Shown here one piece after another: positions 1 through 8,054 of a stretch of 64,000 nucleotides of DNA; position 1 is the stretch's first letter, and the number at the start of each line of letters is the position of its first letter. The position numbers and the translations under genes were made by a program. Under the pieces are notes generated by a model, which worked only from the letters and a program-made list of their open reading frames with translations, was not told where the DNA came from and did not search any database. This stretch comes from Methanobacterium sp. (GTDB lineage: Archaea; Methanobacteriota; Methanobacteria; Methanobacteriales; Methanobacteriaceae), in contig PLXT01000115.1 of assembly GCA_003151535.1 (NCBI GenBank), positions 33,941 to 97,940 of the forward strand, written 5' to 3'.

Positions 1-34
1 ATAGGCTTAATGAAATAATGTATATAAGTCTCAT
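1..34 (-). CDS. Partial small lipoprotein, paralogue of the gene at 291-563 (cut by window edge)
   Basis: Only the first codons are inside the window. They read MRLIYIISLSL, almost the same signal-peptide start as the lipoprotein at 291-563. The 45 bases around this start (1-45) repeat at 530-574 with one mismatch, so the two genes are tandem duplicates at least at their 5' ends. Function unknown. Confidence 0.6.
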   Translation of the reverse strand, partial: MRLIYIISLSL

Positions 35-45
35 GATATTATGTT
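1..45. repeat. Direct repeat copy 1 (second copy 530-574)
   Basis: Forty-five bases match 530-574 with a single difference. Both copies contain the start region of a small lipoprotein gene, which suggests local gene duplication with the YopX-like gene between the copies. Confidence 0.85.
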
Positions 46-285
46 TTATTTATACAAATCTAGCCAAAAATCATGTGAAGTTTCCCAATGATCTGGGAAG
101 TCGCCAGTAAATTGACCTACTGTTCTTTCATCTACTTCAATCCAATCGGATGTCTCCCATCTTTCATCATATCCAGAATCGTTATACTCCTGTAAAATAT
201 AATGTCTATTACGAGATTTTACGTAAAAACCATAAACCCATTGGTTATTATCTTTACTTTTGCCTCTAAATTTAATAGCTATCAC
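46..285 (-). CDS. YopX-like phage protein
   Basis: This 79-residue protein starts IKFRGKSKDNNQWVYGFYV and has ERTVGQFTGD near the middle, the pattern of the YopX family common in phages of Firmicutes and Bacteroidota. Typical members are longer, so this copy is short at the C-terminus. Function of the family is not known. It sits between two lipoprotein paralogues on the same strand. Confidence 0.7.
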   Translation of the reverse strand: MIAIKFRGKSKDNNQWVYGFYVKSRNRHYILQEYNDSGYDERWETSDWIEVDERTVGQFTGDFPDHWETSHDFWLDLYK

Positions 286-290
286 AATAT

Positions 291-563
291 TTAATTTGAT
301 TTTTCATATGCGTCATATGCGTCATATGCTTCACAAGGTTCAATCGCAAATTGAATAGGGGTATTAACCTTTACCCCATACAGACTTAACCCAGTTCTTT
401 TTCTAATACTACCGTCATCGCATTTTATGGTGGTCTCATGGTATACACCATCATTTTTAGTGTATATAATATCGTGACCCACAACGATACCTGTTATAAC
501 CTTGTACTTACCACAATTACAGCCCCATAATAGGCTTAATAAAATAATGTATATAAGTCTCAT
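291..563 (-). CDS. Small lipoprotein
   Basis: Ninety residues. The N-terminus MRLIYIILLSLLWGC is a short hydrophobic signal with a lipobox-like cysteine at residue 15, so it is probably lipid-anchored. The C-terminal region repeats YDAYDAYE, encoded by a short tandem DNA repeat (cgtcatatg). No recognised domain. Paralogue of the partial gene at 1-34. Confidence 0.65.
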   Translation of the reverse strand: MRLIYIILLSLLWGCNCGKYKVITGIVVGHDIIYTKNDGVYHETTIKCDDGSIRKRTGLSLYGVKVNTPIQFAIEPCEAYDAYDAYEKSN

Positions 564-574
564 GATATTATGTT
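530..574. repeat. Direct repeat copy 2 (first copy 1-45)
   Basis: Matches bases 1-45 with one mismatch and spans the start of the lipoprotein gene at 291-563. Confidence 0.85.
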
Positions 575-579
575 AAAGG

Positions 580-609
580 GCTAAAATAGCCCCAGAATAA
601 CTCTGGGGC
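580..609 (-). terminator. Hairpin terminator
   Basis: On the minus strand an 8-bp perfect stem (GCCCCAGA/TCTGGGGC) is followed by a short T-rich stretch. It lies just after the stop of the gene at 616-951. The T-run is weak, so efficiency is uncertain. Confidence 0.65.
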
Positions 610-615
610 ATGGTT

Positions 616-951
616 TTATTTATTCATACATTCTTGCAAAAAAGCGGCCATATCAATATCTTCGATTTTATTCTTATCGAAGTTGGCAAATGATTGTCTA
701 ACATTGGCTTCAATAGCAGCCTTATCATCCTTACTGGCTGTTACCCACTCATGATGACGATTAACCAATTCCTGCCTTTTGCCTTCCACGTATGATTGTG
801 TTTGTTCGAACACATGACGCTCAGCATTTTGCTGGGCTTTGCCTACCGTGTTGGTGTAACCAACGTTTATCCAACCCATGCCGAATCCAAGTCCTATAAA
901 AGCGGCGATTCCAAGAATAAAAATTCCAATAATTGCAAATGTTTGTTTCAT
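616..951 (-). CDS. Single-pass membrane protein with soluble helical tail
   Basis: A hydrophobic segment at residues 5-27 (rich in Ile, Gly and Phe) is followed by a polar, probably helical tail (AQQNAERHVFEQTQ). The protein is 111 residues. No recognised domain. It ends right before a hairpin terminator. Confidence 0.65.
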   Translation of the reverse strand: MKQTFAIIGIFILGIAAFIGLGFGMGWINVGYTNTVGKAQQNAERHVFEQTQSYVEGKRQELVNRHHEWVTASKDDKAAIEANVRQSFANFDKNKIEDIDMAAFLQECMNK

Positions 952-992
952 ATTTATTTTTTTTTTAATCTAAAAGCAAATAGATCTTTCTC

Positions 993-1166
993 TTATTCCT
1001 CTGTTACTACAACACAATATTTCTTTGGTACTTTTACGATATAAGACCCCATTCTGCTACAGAACAATCCTTTATAATGTTTTTTAAGTTCTTTAACGTC
1101 TTGTAGTACTGTACCTTCAAATAGATAACTGTCAACATCGTAATCTTCCTTGAGTCTTACTTTCAT
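993..1166 (-). CDS. Hypothetical protein, 57 aa
   Basis: A short ORF starts MKVRLKEDYDVDSYLFEG and ends with VPKKYCVVVTEE. It fills the gap between two larger genes in the same direction and stops before the next start, which supports it as a real gene. Composition (charged, beta-like) is that of a small phage protein. Function unknown. Confidence 0.6.
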   Translation of the reverse strand: MKVRLKEDYDVDSYLFEGTVLQDVKELKKHYKGLFCSRMGSYIVKVPKKYCVVVTEE

Positions 1167-1169
1167 ATA

Positions 1170-1685
1170 CTAATTTATTACCAAAGGGAAAGGGCTTACA
1201 ATAACTCGTGGTTCAATATAGACAGGGTGAGGTTCGTTATTTTTATCCAATAGCATTACCCATGTACCTTCTGCAGTTGCTGGCATAAATAAACCATTGG
1301 GTTCAGCTTGGGGTAATGAACCGAAACCGCGCTGATAGCCTCCTCCGTATACTTCTTTTTCTGGGTTTGAGTATTGGGTCGCATATGGTATACCATAACC
1401 CATACATTTTCCTAAAAATACCAGCTTGCCTTGCATTTCATTATAGAGGTATGCGTAGTTAATGATTTTCTCATCGTCTCGCAATTCGTAAATCATTTTC
1501 AATAATTTCTTTTCTTGAAAATTTAAAATTGCTGGCATACCTGCTTGACGCTGCGCTTGCTGAAGCGCTTGTTCCTGTTTTTGTTGATCTATTTCATCTG
1601 CCGATTGGGTGGTGACATTATTACAAGCAGTAAAAATAAAGGTCATTACAAATATACCGATAAAAAGAAATCTTGACTTTTTCAT
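1170..1685 (-). CDS. Lipoprotein, hypothetical
   Basis: The N-terminus (MKKSRFLFIGIFVMTFIFTAC) is a clear lipoprotein signal with the cysteine at residue 21. A Gln/Ala-rich helical stretch (residues 34-48) follows, then a soluble domain with a glycine-rich VYGGGYQRGFGS motif. It is 171 residues and is preceded by a good promoter (1712-1742). Function unknown; it should sit at the cell envelope. Confidence 0.75.
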   Translation of the reverse strand: MKKSRFLFIGIFVMTFIFTACNNVTTQSADEIDQQKQEQALQQAQRQAGMPAILNFQEKKLLKMIYELRDDEKIINYAYLYNEMQGKLVFLGKCMGYGIPYATQYSNPEKEVYGGGYQRGFGSLPQAEPNGLFMPATAEGTWVMLLDKNNEPHPVYIEPRVIVSPFPLVIN

Positions 1686-1711
1686 TTATTTTTTGGTTTA
1701 AATTTGAATCA

Positions 1712-1742
1712 CAAAGATATGTGAAATTAGTATAACCTCCAA
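1712..1742 (-). promoter_or_regulatory. Bacteroidota-type promoter for the lipoprotein at 1170-1685
   Basis: Minus strand: TTG, 20 bases, then TATCTTTG (TAnnTTTG), about 27 bases upstream of the start codon. Confidence 0.55.
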
Positions 1743-1749
1743 GTTTATG

Positions 1750-1878
1750 TTATGAATATTTTAATCCTATATAAACTGCGTATAGCGAACATAAAAAGAC
1801 AGTTACACTGCCATGTGATCCCCAAATTAAATCCACTATTGAAACTATCCCTAACACATGTATTGCTCTAATATTCAT
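1750..1878 (-). CDS. Small membrane protein, 42 aa
   Basis: A short ORF starting MNIRAIHVLGIVSIVDLIWG encodes two hydrophobic segments separated by GSHGS. It fills the space between the lipoprotein promoter and the next gene. Function unknown. Confidence 0.5.
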   Translation of the reverse strand: MNIRAIHVLGIVSIVDLIWGSHGSVTVFLCSLYAVYIGLKYS

Positions 1879-1912
1879 AAAATTAATTTATCGCGGTTCT
1901 AGAGAAAGAGTT

Positions 1913-2095
1913 TCATTTTCTTACCATAGTAAGAACGTTTTTATTAGTACCCATAACCACTCTAATAATATATTTATGCATGTACCGAGTGGCCCCATTA
2001 TTATATCTATTGGCACCGCGCAACCATTTTAAAGAAACCATAATAGGCTTTCCTTCGTTAAATGTAACTGGTATATTAGGAGTGTGAATGTTCAT
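1913..2095 (-). CDS. Hypothetical protein, 60 aa
   Basis: Small basic protein. The start codon overlaps the end of the upstream gene at 2092-2376, the usual coupling in this genome. No recognisable domain. Confidence 0.55.
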   Translation of the reverse strand: MNIHTPNIPVTFNEGKPIMVSLKWLRGANRYNNGATRYMHKYIIRVVMGTNKNVLTMVRK

Positions 2096-2376
2096 TTTCT
2101 TCTTACTACGTTAATTGTGGGATTAGTAACCGCTCCTGATCTTTCCATTATTAACCCATTTTTATTTAAACAAGCGTACAGATCAGTTGATGACAATTTA
2201 CCAAATGGATTAGTGTGAATTTCTTTAACCAAATCTTCTATAGCGCTTTTAAACGATTCATCTTTATCAGCAGATATCGATTCAAGGGCTTCGATGTATT
2301 TTGTGATCTTTTTATAGTCAGTCAATTTAAGGGTCACTGTAGCTTCAATGCTATCTAGGAAGTTATCTTTACTCAT
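2092..2376 (-). CDS. Hypothetical protein, 94 aa
   Basis: I chose the start at MSKDNFLDS rather than the ATG four codons upstream, to limit overlap with the upstream gene, which ends at 2369. The sequence looks mostly helical (VTLKLTDYKKITKYIEALES). Function unknown. Confidence 0.6.
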   Translation of the reverse strand: MSKDNFLDSIEATVTLKLTDYKKITKYIEALESISADKDESFKSAIEDLVKEIHTNPFGKLSSTDLYACLNKNGLIMERSGAVTNPTINVVRRK

Positions 2377-2881
2377 CTCTCCACTCAATTTTTGGACAAT
2401 ACTTATTATATTTAGCTTTAATGAATTCTATTGTAAGGTTTGGTGTCTGAACATAGCTTTTTCTTTTGCGATTTTTAAAATGTTCTATAACTCTAGCAAC
2501 TGACCAAAATAAAAGAATTATTACGCCCATTAGAGCTTCAGCAATCCCAACAGTCATTAACGCTACTAGAGGGGAGTTTTTTGGGAAGTGAATGAATATT
2601 CCCGTAGCACTTACCAATAAGCAAATCGCACCCCAAAGCACAGCCCAAACTGCGATTCCTCTAAAAAATCTAGTACCTGTATCTTCATAGTTGAAATCAT
2701 CTTCACCCGTAAATTTATCCACAATAAGTAAACTTACAGTGACCAAGAAATATGGTACTATAAAAATATACATAATTATAGACTTCCAAAAATATGGGCA
2801 TAAGTTGGTTGGCAGATAGGTGCTATAAAACCATTTGTACAATCTTGCCGATACTGATTTTGCGCTGGGTGTAAGTGTCAT
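2369..2881 (-). CDS. Multi-pass membrane protein
   Basis: This 170-residue protein has about four hydrophobic segments: near residues 33-52, 75-97, 108-130 and a shorter one before. The tails are basic and soluble (NRKRKSYVQ). No recognised family. It overlaps both neighbours by a few bases. Confidence 0.65.
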   Translation of the reverse strand: MTLTPSAKSVSARLYKWFYSTYLPTNLCPYFWKSIIMYIFIVPYFLVTVSLLIVDKFTGEDDFNYEDTGTRFFRGIAVWAVLWGAICLLVSATGIFIHFPKNSPLVALMTVGIAEALMGVIILLFWSVARVIEHFKNRKRKSYVQTPNLTIEFIKAKYNKYCPKIEWRDE

Positions 2882-3117
2882 CTTTTTATTTCTTTATTTG
2901 ATAGTTTAATAAGTTCTTCGAAGTTTACATGAGGGTTAAAAAGGATAATACCATCCACTTTAAATCCTTCCATAATTTCATGCTTTACCGCCGCTTCAAA
3001 CGCTGCATAACAAGTTTTCATAATCTCGTCATCCAGCATATATTCACTCAGGTACCACTTTCTTCCACGCCATTCATCATCATGATCATCTTTGGTGCAA
3101 GGGCATGCGAATTGCAT
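2878..3117 (-). CDS. Hypothetical protein next to the TnpB insertion, possibly 5'-disrupted
   Basis: This 79-residue acidic protein contains RGRKWYLSEYM and NPHVNFEELI. The first 24 codons overlap in another frame with the 3' end of the tnpB reading frame (3048-3117). The element may have joined here and supplied a new start; MLDDEIMKT, 27 codons in, is an alternative start. Function unknown. Confidence 0.5.
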   Translation of the reverse strand: MQFACPCTKDDHDDEWRGRKWYLSEYMLDDEIMKTCYAAFEAAVKHEIMEGFKVDGIILFNPHVNFEELIKLSNKEIKR

Positions 3118-4358
3118 TTGTATGTATACCCTAGATCCATTAATCTTGTCTGTCCCAATGAACTACCCACCCACACCAAAGGCGATGGATGAGCTTCGGG
3201 TTTCATAGAGTATGCTTTGTCACCAAAGTCTGATTTCCTCTCCACCTTTGTAATCGCCAGTTCCTGACGATATATTTTTAATCCTTCTTTAAGAATGTTC
3301 TTTGCAGCGTTTAAATCACGGTCTAATATGTGTCCGTTTTTACAAGTCCATTCTCTTATTGAAAGATTTAAGTCTTGATTTACCCAACCACACTCACAAC
3401 AGGTTTTAGAACTTGGATACCAGCGATTGATTTTAACAATTTGTTTGTCGTTCCAATCTGCCTTGTATTCCAATAGCCTTACAAAAGTTCCCCAACTTGC
3501 ATCTGATATGTGTTTGGCAAGTTTATGGTTCTTGACCATTCCTTTTACATTCAAATCTTCTAATGCAATTATATCGTAATCAGTTACTAATTTGTGAGAC
3601 ACTTTATGCAAGTTATCCATTCGTGAGTTGGTTATCTTTTCGTGAATTAAGGCTGTTTTTCGTCTTTGTTTTTCAAACGAATTACTACCTTTTCTTTTAC
3701 GAGAAAGATGTTTTTGTGCTTTTGCTAACTTTCTTTCATATTGTTTTGTGTATTTGTTGTTTTTAAATTTTATTCCATCAGATGTTATTGCGAAATCTTT
3801 TAATCCTAAGTCAATTCCACATACAGCACCAGTCTTTTCTTTTGGTTGATACTGTTCTTCGCAAAGAATAGACACAAAATATTTACCTGTTGGTGTTTTG
3901 CTCAAAGTACACTTTCCTATTTCGCCTTTTACTTCACGATGAACATTCACCTTTATTCCTTCTTTAAACTTTGGTGCGTAAAATTTATCTGCTTCCAGTT
4001 TTGCAAATTGTGGGACAGTAAATGTATTCTTCTTTTTCCTCGATTTAAATCTTGGGAACTTTGCATTTCCACGAAAAAAGTTCACGTAGGCAGTATCCAA
4101 ACATCTTAAAGCAAATTGTAATGATTGGCTATTAACTTCTTTAAGCCAAATAGTTTTATCTTTTCTTTTTAATTCTGTTAAAGTCGCTGCTTGTGCATAG
4201 TAATTATCAGACTTTTCATCTGCTTGATACTGTTCTTTACGCTCATTCAGAAAATGATTATAGACAAATCGGATACATCCAAAATACTTATCCAACAGCG
4301 TTTTCTGCTCTTGGTTTGGCATTAATTCAAATTGATATGTCCGAAATATTGTCTTCAT
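3048..4358 (-). CDS. tnpB: TnpB-like RNA-guided nuclease (IS200/IS605 family)
   Basis: This 436-residue protein has the TnpB layout. An N-terminal helical domain starts YQFELMPNQEQKTLLDKYFG. The RuvC-like core has GIDLGLK (D183), ALEDLN (E267) and LDRDLNAAKN (D346), with a Cys zinc-binding insert at 320-343. All three acidic catalytic residues are present, so it looks active. Known TnpB proteins use a guide RNA made from the element's right end to cut DNA and promote retention. No TnpA transposase is nearby. The frame runs about 60 residues past the RuvC core and into flanking DNA, so the native C-terminus may be altered. Confidence 0.93.
   Translation of the reverse strand: MKTIFRTYQFELMPNQEQKTLLDKYFGCIRFVYNHFLNERKEQYQADEKSDNYYAQAATLTELKRKDKTIWLKEVNSQSLQFALRCLDTAYVNFFRGNAKFPRFKSRKKKNTFTVPQFAKLEADKFYAPKFKEGIKVNVHREVKGEIGKCTLSKTPTGKYFVSILCEEQYQPKEKTGAVCGIDLGLKDFAITSDGIKFKNNKYTKQYERKLAKAQKHLSRKRKGSNSFEKQRRKTALIHEKITNSRMDNLHKVSHKLVTDYDIIALEDLNVKGMVKNHKLAKHISDASWGTFVRLLEYKADWNDKQIVKINRWYPSSKTCCECGWVNQDLNLSIREWTCKNGHILDRDLNAAKNILKEGLKIYRQELAITKVERKSDFGDKAYSMKPEAHPSPLVWVGSSLGQTRLMDLGYTYKCNSHALAPKMIMMMNGVEESGT
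3128..3200 (-). ncRNA. Possible omega-RNA scaffold at the tnpB 3' end
   Basis: At the 3' end of tnpB the minus strand can form a GC-rich hairpin, CCATCGCC-TTT-GGTGTGG, with one bulge, in a region otherwise AT-rich. In IS605 elements the guide RNA overlaps this part of the gene. The element's exact right end cannot be fixed by eye. Confidence 0.35.
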
Positions 4359-4552
4359 TCTTACTATTAAATAGTTTTGAGTTATGCAAAGATACTACTT
4401 TTTGTAAATCCGCTATATCCCTCGTTTGTCTATTGCTCAAATTATCCGTGGGTTAAAACAAGAATCCACACGTCAAATTTAGTTATTACACCCATCTACG
4501 CTTCGTAAGCAATATTGGTATCAGAAGCTACTTTGGTCAGATGGCTACTTCG
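4359..4552. other. Left flank of the TnpB element, non-coding
   Basis: About 190 bases upstream of tnpB hold no credible ORF on either strand. The stretch has a base composition and repeats (gcttcgtaagc, gctacttcg) different from its neighbours. It probably contains the element's left end and the tnpB promoter (TATCTTTG at about 4385-4392 on the minus strand). Confidence 0.4.
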
Positions 4553-4780
<228 letters not shown>

Positions 4781-4798
4781 GATTTTAAATATATTAGT

Positions 4799-4975
4799 CT
4801 ACTTATGTTGAAGAATATATACGATACTACCATATCTACTAGTACTAGAACCACTTGTAGTATGAGGAACGGTAACATTATATACAACATAACCATCATT
4901 TAAATAACGTTCCAACTCTATTAATTTTTTCTCGGGTTCGTATTCATCAAAGTTTACCCTAATCACTTTATACAT
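4799..4975 (-). CDS. Small protein, DUF4177-like
   Basis: Starting at MYKVIRVNFDEYEPEKKLIE, this is a 58-residue alpha/beta protein. The pattern 'lerylNdGYvvyn...' followed by a C-terminal IVYILQHK resembles the DUF4177 fold. The upstream ATG at 5008 would overlap the neighbour by 40 bases, so I prefer the later start. Function unknown. Confidence 0.5.
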   Translation of the reverse strand: MYKVIRVNFDEYEPEKKLIELERYLNDGYVVYNVTVPHTTSGSSTSRYGSIVYILQHK

Positions 4976-5195
4976 TTTTTTTACGTTTAATATAGTTAAA
5001 GACTTCAAGATAAACTGCTCTTATAGCCCCGATTAAGACAAAAATTGCTATTGAGTAAATTATTGCGAGAAATACAATTCTTGAATAATTAACTATTGCC
5101 CATAGTACTCCACATAAAAATGCAATAAATAATATTACTATGAGAATTGTCCAAATTATCGCCTTAAATCTTATTTTGAGGAGTTTATTTTCCAT
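4968..5195 (-). CDS. Two-helix membrane protein, 75 aa
   Basis: Starting at MENKLLKIRFKA, it has two long hydrophobic helices (about residues 12-36 and 42-62) and a basic tail NYIKRKKNV. Topology only; no family recognised. Confidence 0.6.
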   Translation of the reverse strand: MENKLLKIRFKAIIWTILIVILFIAFLCGVLWAIVNYSRIVFLAIIYSIAIFVLIGAIRAVYLEVFNYIKRKKNV

Positions 5196-5469
5196 TTTTA
5201 TTATGTTTATCATCTTTAAAAATACAATACAAGTCTTGCGTTGTTACGAATTCACGTATCCTAATAACATGTTGCCAATTATTCTCACCACTTGGTGTAT
5301 ACAAGCAATATGGACCTTGTCTCCAATTTTCGAAAGCTATGATCTCTTGGATGGTGTTCATATTCATGGCCTCCAGTATCCTATCCAAGCTGGGATTTAA
5401 AGTAATTGCTAACTGAAGTTCATCTAAATCAGTATCAAATACCTGCATTAATATATCTTCAGGTGTCAT
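5185..5469 (-). CDS. Hypothetical protein, 94 aa
   Basis: Soluble, acidic, with an N-terminal helical half and a C-terminal part rich in aromatic residues (NWRQGPYCLYTPSGENNWQH). It overlaps both neighbours by a few bases. Function unknown. Confidence 0.6.
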   Translation of the reverse strand: MTPEDILMQVFDTDLDELQLAITLNPSLDRILEAMNMNTIQEIIAFENWRQGPYCLYTPSGENNWQHVIRIREFVTTQDLYCIFKDDKHNKNGK

Positions 5470-5711
5470 AACTTACTAGCGATTAAATTAATTATTTCTT
5501 CGTCTTGTTTGGATAAAGAATAACTACCTTGTAATAATTTAACAAGACTCTTTTGAAACTTTTGACTATCATAACCTCTTTCACTGTTAAGTATCAAAGT
5601 CGAAGGGTCGTATCCGTCCTGACTTAATACCTCCAATAATTTTAGCTTTTCACGTGTATTACATGCAGATACAAATTCGTCTATGTTAATATCAATATCA
5701 ATGTTTGGCAT
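5466..5711 (-). CDS. Hypothetical acidic protein, 81 aa
   Basis: It begins MPNIDIDINIDEFVSAC and is predicted to be mostly helical. The C-terminus resembles a small binding module (LSKQDEEIINLIASKL). The 5' part matches no family I know. Confidence 0.6.
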   Translation of the reverse strand: MPNIDIDINIDEFVSACNTREKLKLLEVLSQDGYDPSTLILNSERGYDSQKFQKSLVKLLQGSYSLSKQDEEIINLIASKL

Positions 5712-5721
5712 ATTCTTAATG

Positions 5722-5982
5722 TTATGGCTTAGCGAATGTTACATACACTAGGCTATCGTACTTATTTGTGTAGTAGCCAACGCTGTCTAACAATCGTTTT
5801 TCTGTTTTTGGGTCGGAAGCTTTTTTATATAAAATAGCAAAATGATTAAATCTTGATATATAATAAGCCAATTCTTTTTGCCTCTTTAATTTTAAAGTGT
5901 CTTGTGAAGGTATCGTTTGTGATTTCGATACAACTGAAATCAATAAAAAAACAACTCCAATTATTAACGTTCTTGCCACCAT
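5722..5982 (-). CDS. Secreted or membrane-anchored small protein
   Basis: Starting at MVARTLIIGVVFLLISVVSK gives a signal-like hydrophobic N-terminus followed by a Lys/Tyr-rich helical domain. The ATG 14 codons upstream overlaps the neighbour, so it was not used. Function unknown. Confidence 0.55.
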   Translation of the reverse strand: MVARTLIIGVVFLLISVVSKSQTIPSQDTLKLKRQKELAYYISRFNHFAILYKKASDPKTEKRLLDSVGYYTNKYDSLVYVTFAKP

Positions 5983-5990
5983 CGTATAAA

Positions 5991-6311
5991 TTATTTGATA
6001 ATATCGTAACCGTGTTGTGCCCAAAATTTATATGCATTATATCTAGCAGTGATCATTTCATCCTGAGCAACAGGATTTGCACTGTGTATAAGAATTTGTG
6101 GTATTGGTCTGATTGTATTATTATAGGCTTGTTCTTCAATCCATTTTAATACCTCACGACCTTCTAGGAAACCCTCCCCCAAATCATTATCCAATGAAAC
6201 ACATTGAACTTGCCCATCATTCTGAAGTATAAGTTCAATGGTTTCTTCAACCGTATATGTTCTTATGTAATCATCTGGCGTTGGCCGTGTATCGTCAAGA
6301 TATATTCTCAC
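5991..6311 (-). CDS. Cyclic-phosphate processing receiver-domain-like protein
   Basis: This 106-residue protein starts MRIYLDDTRPTPDDYIRTYT and contains VEETIELIL, SLDNDLG and IPQILIHSANPVAQDEM. These are the signatures of the stand-alone receiver-like family named cyclic-phosphate processing receiver domain (cREC), which occurs with RNA-repair proteins. The family is proposed, not proven, to act on 2',3'-cyclic phosphate ends. The window also encodes a 2H phosphoesterase (47535), an RNA ligase (53817) and HAD RNA-repair-type proteins, which fits that role. Confidence 0.75.
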   Translation of the reverse strand: MRIYLDDTRPTPDDYIRTYTVEETIELILQNDGQVQCVSLDNDLGEGFLEGREVLKWIEEQAYNNTIRPIPQILIHSANPVAQDEMITARYNAYKFWAQHGYDIIK

Positions 6312-6847
6312 TGAGAATCATATGATGACGACGAATCTGAAGATGAATCTGAAGACGAATCATCGTTGCTCTGTGTATCGTTGCTCTGTGTATCGTTGCT
6401 CTGTGTATCGCTTTGCACATTGTCTTGTACATCGCTATCTTGTGTAATAACGTCAGAGCTATCTAAATTATTTTGATTTATCTCATCGGCTAATATGCTA
6501 CCAATCTCAGCGCCCAATAAATTACCACCAATTAAGGCACCTGAGTCAACACCAAGAGTTGCGCCCAATATCGCGCTAGTTACAAAATCGCCGCTATTAT
6601 CCTCTTCCAAAATAGGTCTGGGTCTACCATAAACAAAATTATTGATATTATCTTGACCATAAATAATTGCATGGTGATATGGCATATCAGCATGTGGTAT
6701 ATCGGCACGTAGATGTGATTCAGGTATTACAGATACGGGTGTGTTATGAATATCTGGGTAGTGAGTAGGTGTAGTACTTTCTATAGAAAGCTTTTGATCC
6801 TGAACGGGAATATTTTTTTTCTTGCGACGAAACCAATTAAATAACAT
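6308..6847 (-). CDS. Glycine-zipper protein with Ser/Asp low-complexity tail
   Basis: 179 residues. A basic N-terminus (NWFRRKKKN) is followed by a Pro/His-rich region, then a glycine-zipper-like stretch (LGATLGVDSGALIGG). The tail repeats TQSND three times and ends in Ser/Asp runs. The TQSND repeat comes from a perfect 15-bp DNA repeat. Function unknown; the glycine zipper suggests membrane association. Confidence 0.6.
   Translation of the reverse strand: MLFNWFRRKKKNIPVQDQKLSIESTTPTHYPDIHNTPVSVIPESHLRADIPHADMPYHHAIIYGQDNINNFVYGRPRPILEEDNSGDFVTSAILGATLGVDSGALIGGNLLGAEIGSILADEINQNNLDSSDVITQDSDVQDNVQSDTQSNDTQSNDTQSNDDSSSDSSSDSSSSYDSQ
6363..6407. repeat. Three perfect 15-bp tandem repeats inside a gene
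   Basis: The unit tcgttgctctgtgta occurs three times in a row and encodes TQSND units in the minus-strand protein at 6308-6847. The repeat length is a multiple of three, so copy-number change keeps the frame. Confidence 0.9.
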
Positions 6848-6900
6848 ACAATATATTTTTTGTAATCAAACTTACAAAAAAATTGTTATAAAACAAATTT

Positions 6901-7203
6901 CTAGTGAAGAAATGTCATTTTAAATAGCCATCCCAATAGCAGTGTAATCCATGGCCCTATGATGAGCATAAAGGTTTCAAGATTAACGTCTCGGTATTCC
7001 CTTTTAACAGTTAAACTGGAACTTCTGAATATACAAGATAAAAATAAAAAAATACCAATGAATTGGATAACACTAAAAAAAGGAAACATGGGGAAAAGAG
7101 GCATTATAAACCAAGTATAGAATTTAAACGTTACATAGCCCCATGAAAATGAACCATATACTAAAATAGCTAAAAAGATAATGATTCCGATAATTACTGT
7201 CAT
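6901..7203 (-). CDS. Membrane protein, 100 aa
   Basis: Three hydrophobic segments (about residues 3-22, 32-58 and 78-96). The ATG overlaps the TAA of the upstream small gene (TAATG), so translation is probably coupled. No family recognised. Confidence 0.65.
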   Translation of the reverse strand: MTVIIGIIIFLAILVYGSFSWGYVTFKFYTWFIMPLFPMFPFFSVIQFIGIFLFLSCIFRSSSLTVKREYRDVNLETFMLIIGPWITLLLGWLFKMTFLH

Positions 7204-7361
7204 TATTTCATTTTTATAACAAAGATTATTCTATCGAAGCTATCTTTAATATTATCACTACATAATTGATGAAACCTTACTATTGAATGAAACTCCAAAT
7301 AACGAGTTTTTAAAATCCTACTTTCACGTAGTTCATCATCCAAATACACTGTTAAATCCAT
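7203..7361 (-). CDS. Hypothetical protein, 52 aa or longer with a non-ATG start
   Basis: An ORF from MDLTVYLDDELRESRILKT ends in a TAATG overlap with the next gene. The frame is open upstream for about 29 more codons (to roughly 7448, with TSSAERFLKNRDQR just before the ATG), so a non-ATG start or a small upstream error is possible. Function unknown. Confidence 0.5.
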   Translation of the reverse strand: MDLTVYLDDELRESRILKTRYLEFHSIVRFHQLCSDNIKDSFDRIIFVIKMK

Positions 7362-7460
7362 CCTCTGGTCACGATTTTTTAAAAATCTTTCGGCAGAAGA
7401 TGTATCCTCGCTTGTTAATATTTTTATTCTTATTATTACAATTTTGAGATCGCTTTACGT

Positions 7461-7634
7461 TTAGACAACACAACCCATCCCCAAAGGTTGTTGTTTCTTA
7501 CAATGGCTACATTCATGTAAGTTGCTATAACAAATCATCTCACCTTCTTTTGGATTTGGCTGTGGACTTTTATCAATATTAATCCATTTATGAAGACCAA
7601 AATAACATTTGAGTTTAATTATAAAATTATTCAT
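7461..7634 (-). CDS. Small Cys/His-rich protein, 57 aa
   Basis: A short ORF starts MNNFIIKLKCYFGLHKW. Its C-terminal part has HECSHCKK plus further Cys and His, which could bind zinc. The arrangement (C..H in the N-half, HxCxxC in the C-half) resembles small phage zinc-ribbon proteins. It is flanked by decayed DNA upstream. Confidence 0.55.
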   Translation of the reverse strand: MNNFIIKLKCYFGLHKWINIDKSPQPNPKEGEMICYSNLHECSHCKKQQPLGMGCVV

Positions 7635-7639
7635 AATAA

Positions 7640-8054
7640 AAATTTTTTCCTACAGCACTTTTATTATTTAAAGTTGTTTCAATGTTTAAGCAAATTAAAA
7701 TACCTGTCGCACCACTACCAATAGTGCAAATACTGTTAGCCTTAGGTTATCCTAGAGTAAGGCATAATGTAATATCTCTAGCCTAGATTTACCATTTATA
7801 TGGTATCTGTCCACAAACAACTTCATTGGTGTGAATAGCAATAAAGGATAGATTATTATCCTGACCCACGACATTTATAGTGGTACGATGTTACTTCACC
7901 GTATTTATTGCTTGTTTGCTTATCAGCAGGTATTTTAAAGAACTTTAAAATTTGATTGTGAATTAGCTGTGCATTCTTTTGTACACACCCCCATGTATAT
8001 CTGGGCTACTTCCAGCGGATTATGCTCATCCTTTTAACTCACAATCGTTAAATG
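7640..8054 (-). pseudogene. Region without an intact gene, possibly decayed coding sequence
   Basis: No ORF with a start codon spans this 415-bp gap. Short sense-like stretches in different minus-strand frames follow one another (for example VQKNAQLIHNQILKFFKIPA and later SFIAIHTNEVVCGQIPYKW), each broken by stops. This pattern suggests a gene that has lost its frame, but I cannot name it. Confidence 0.4.
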
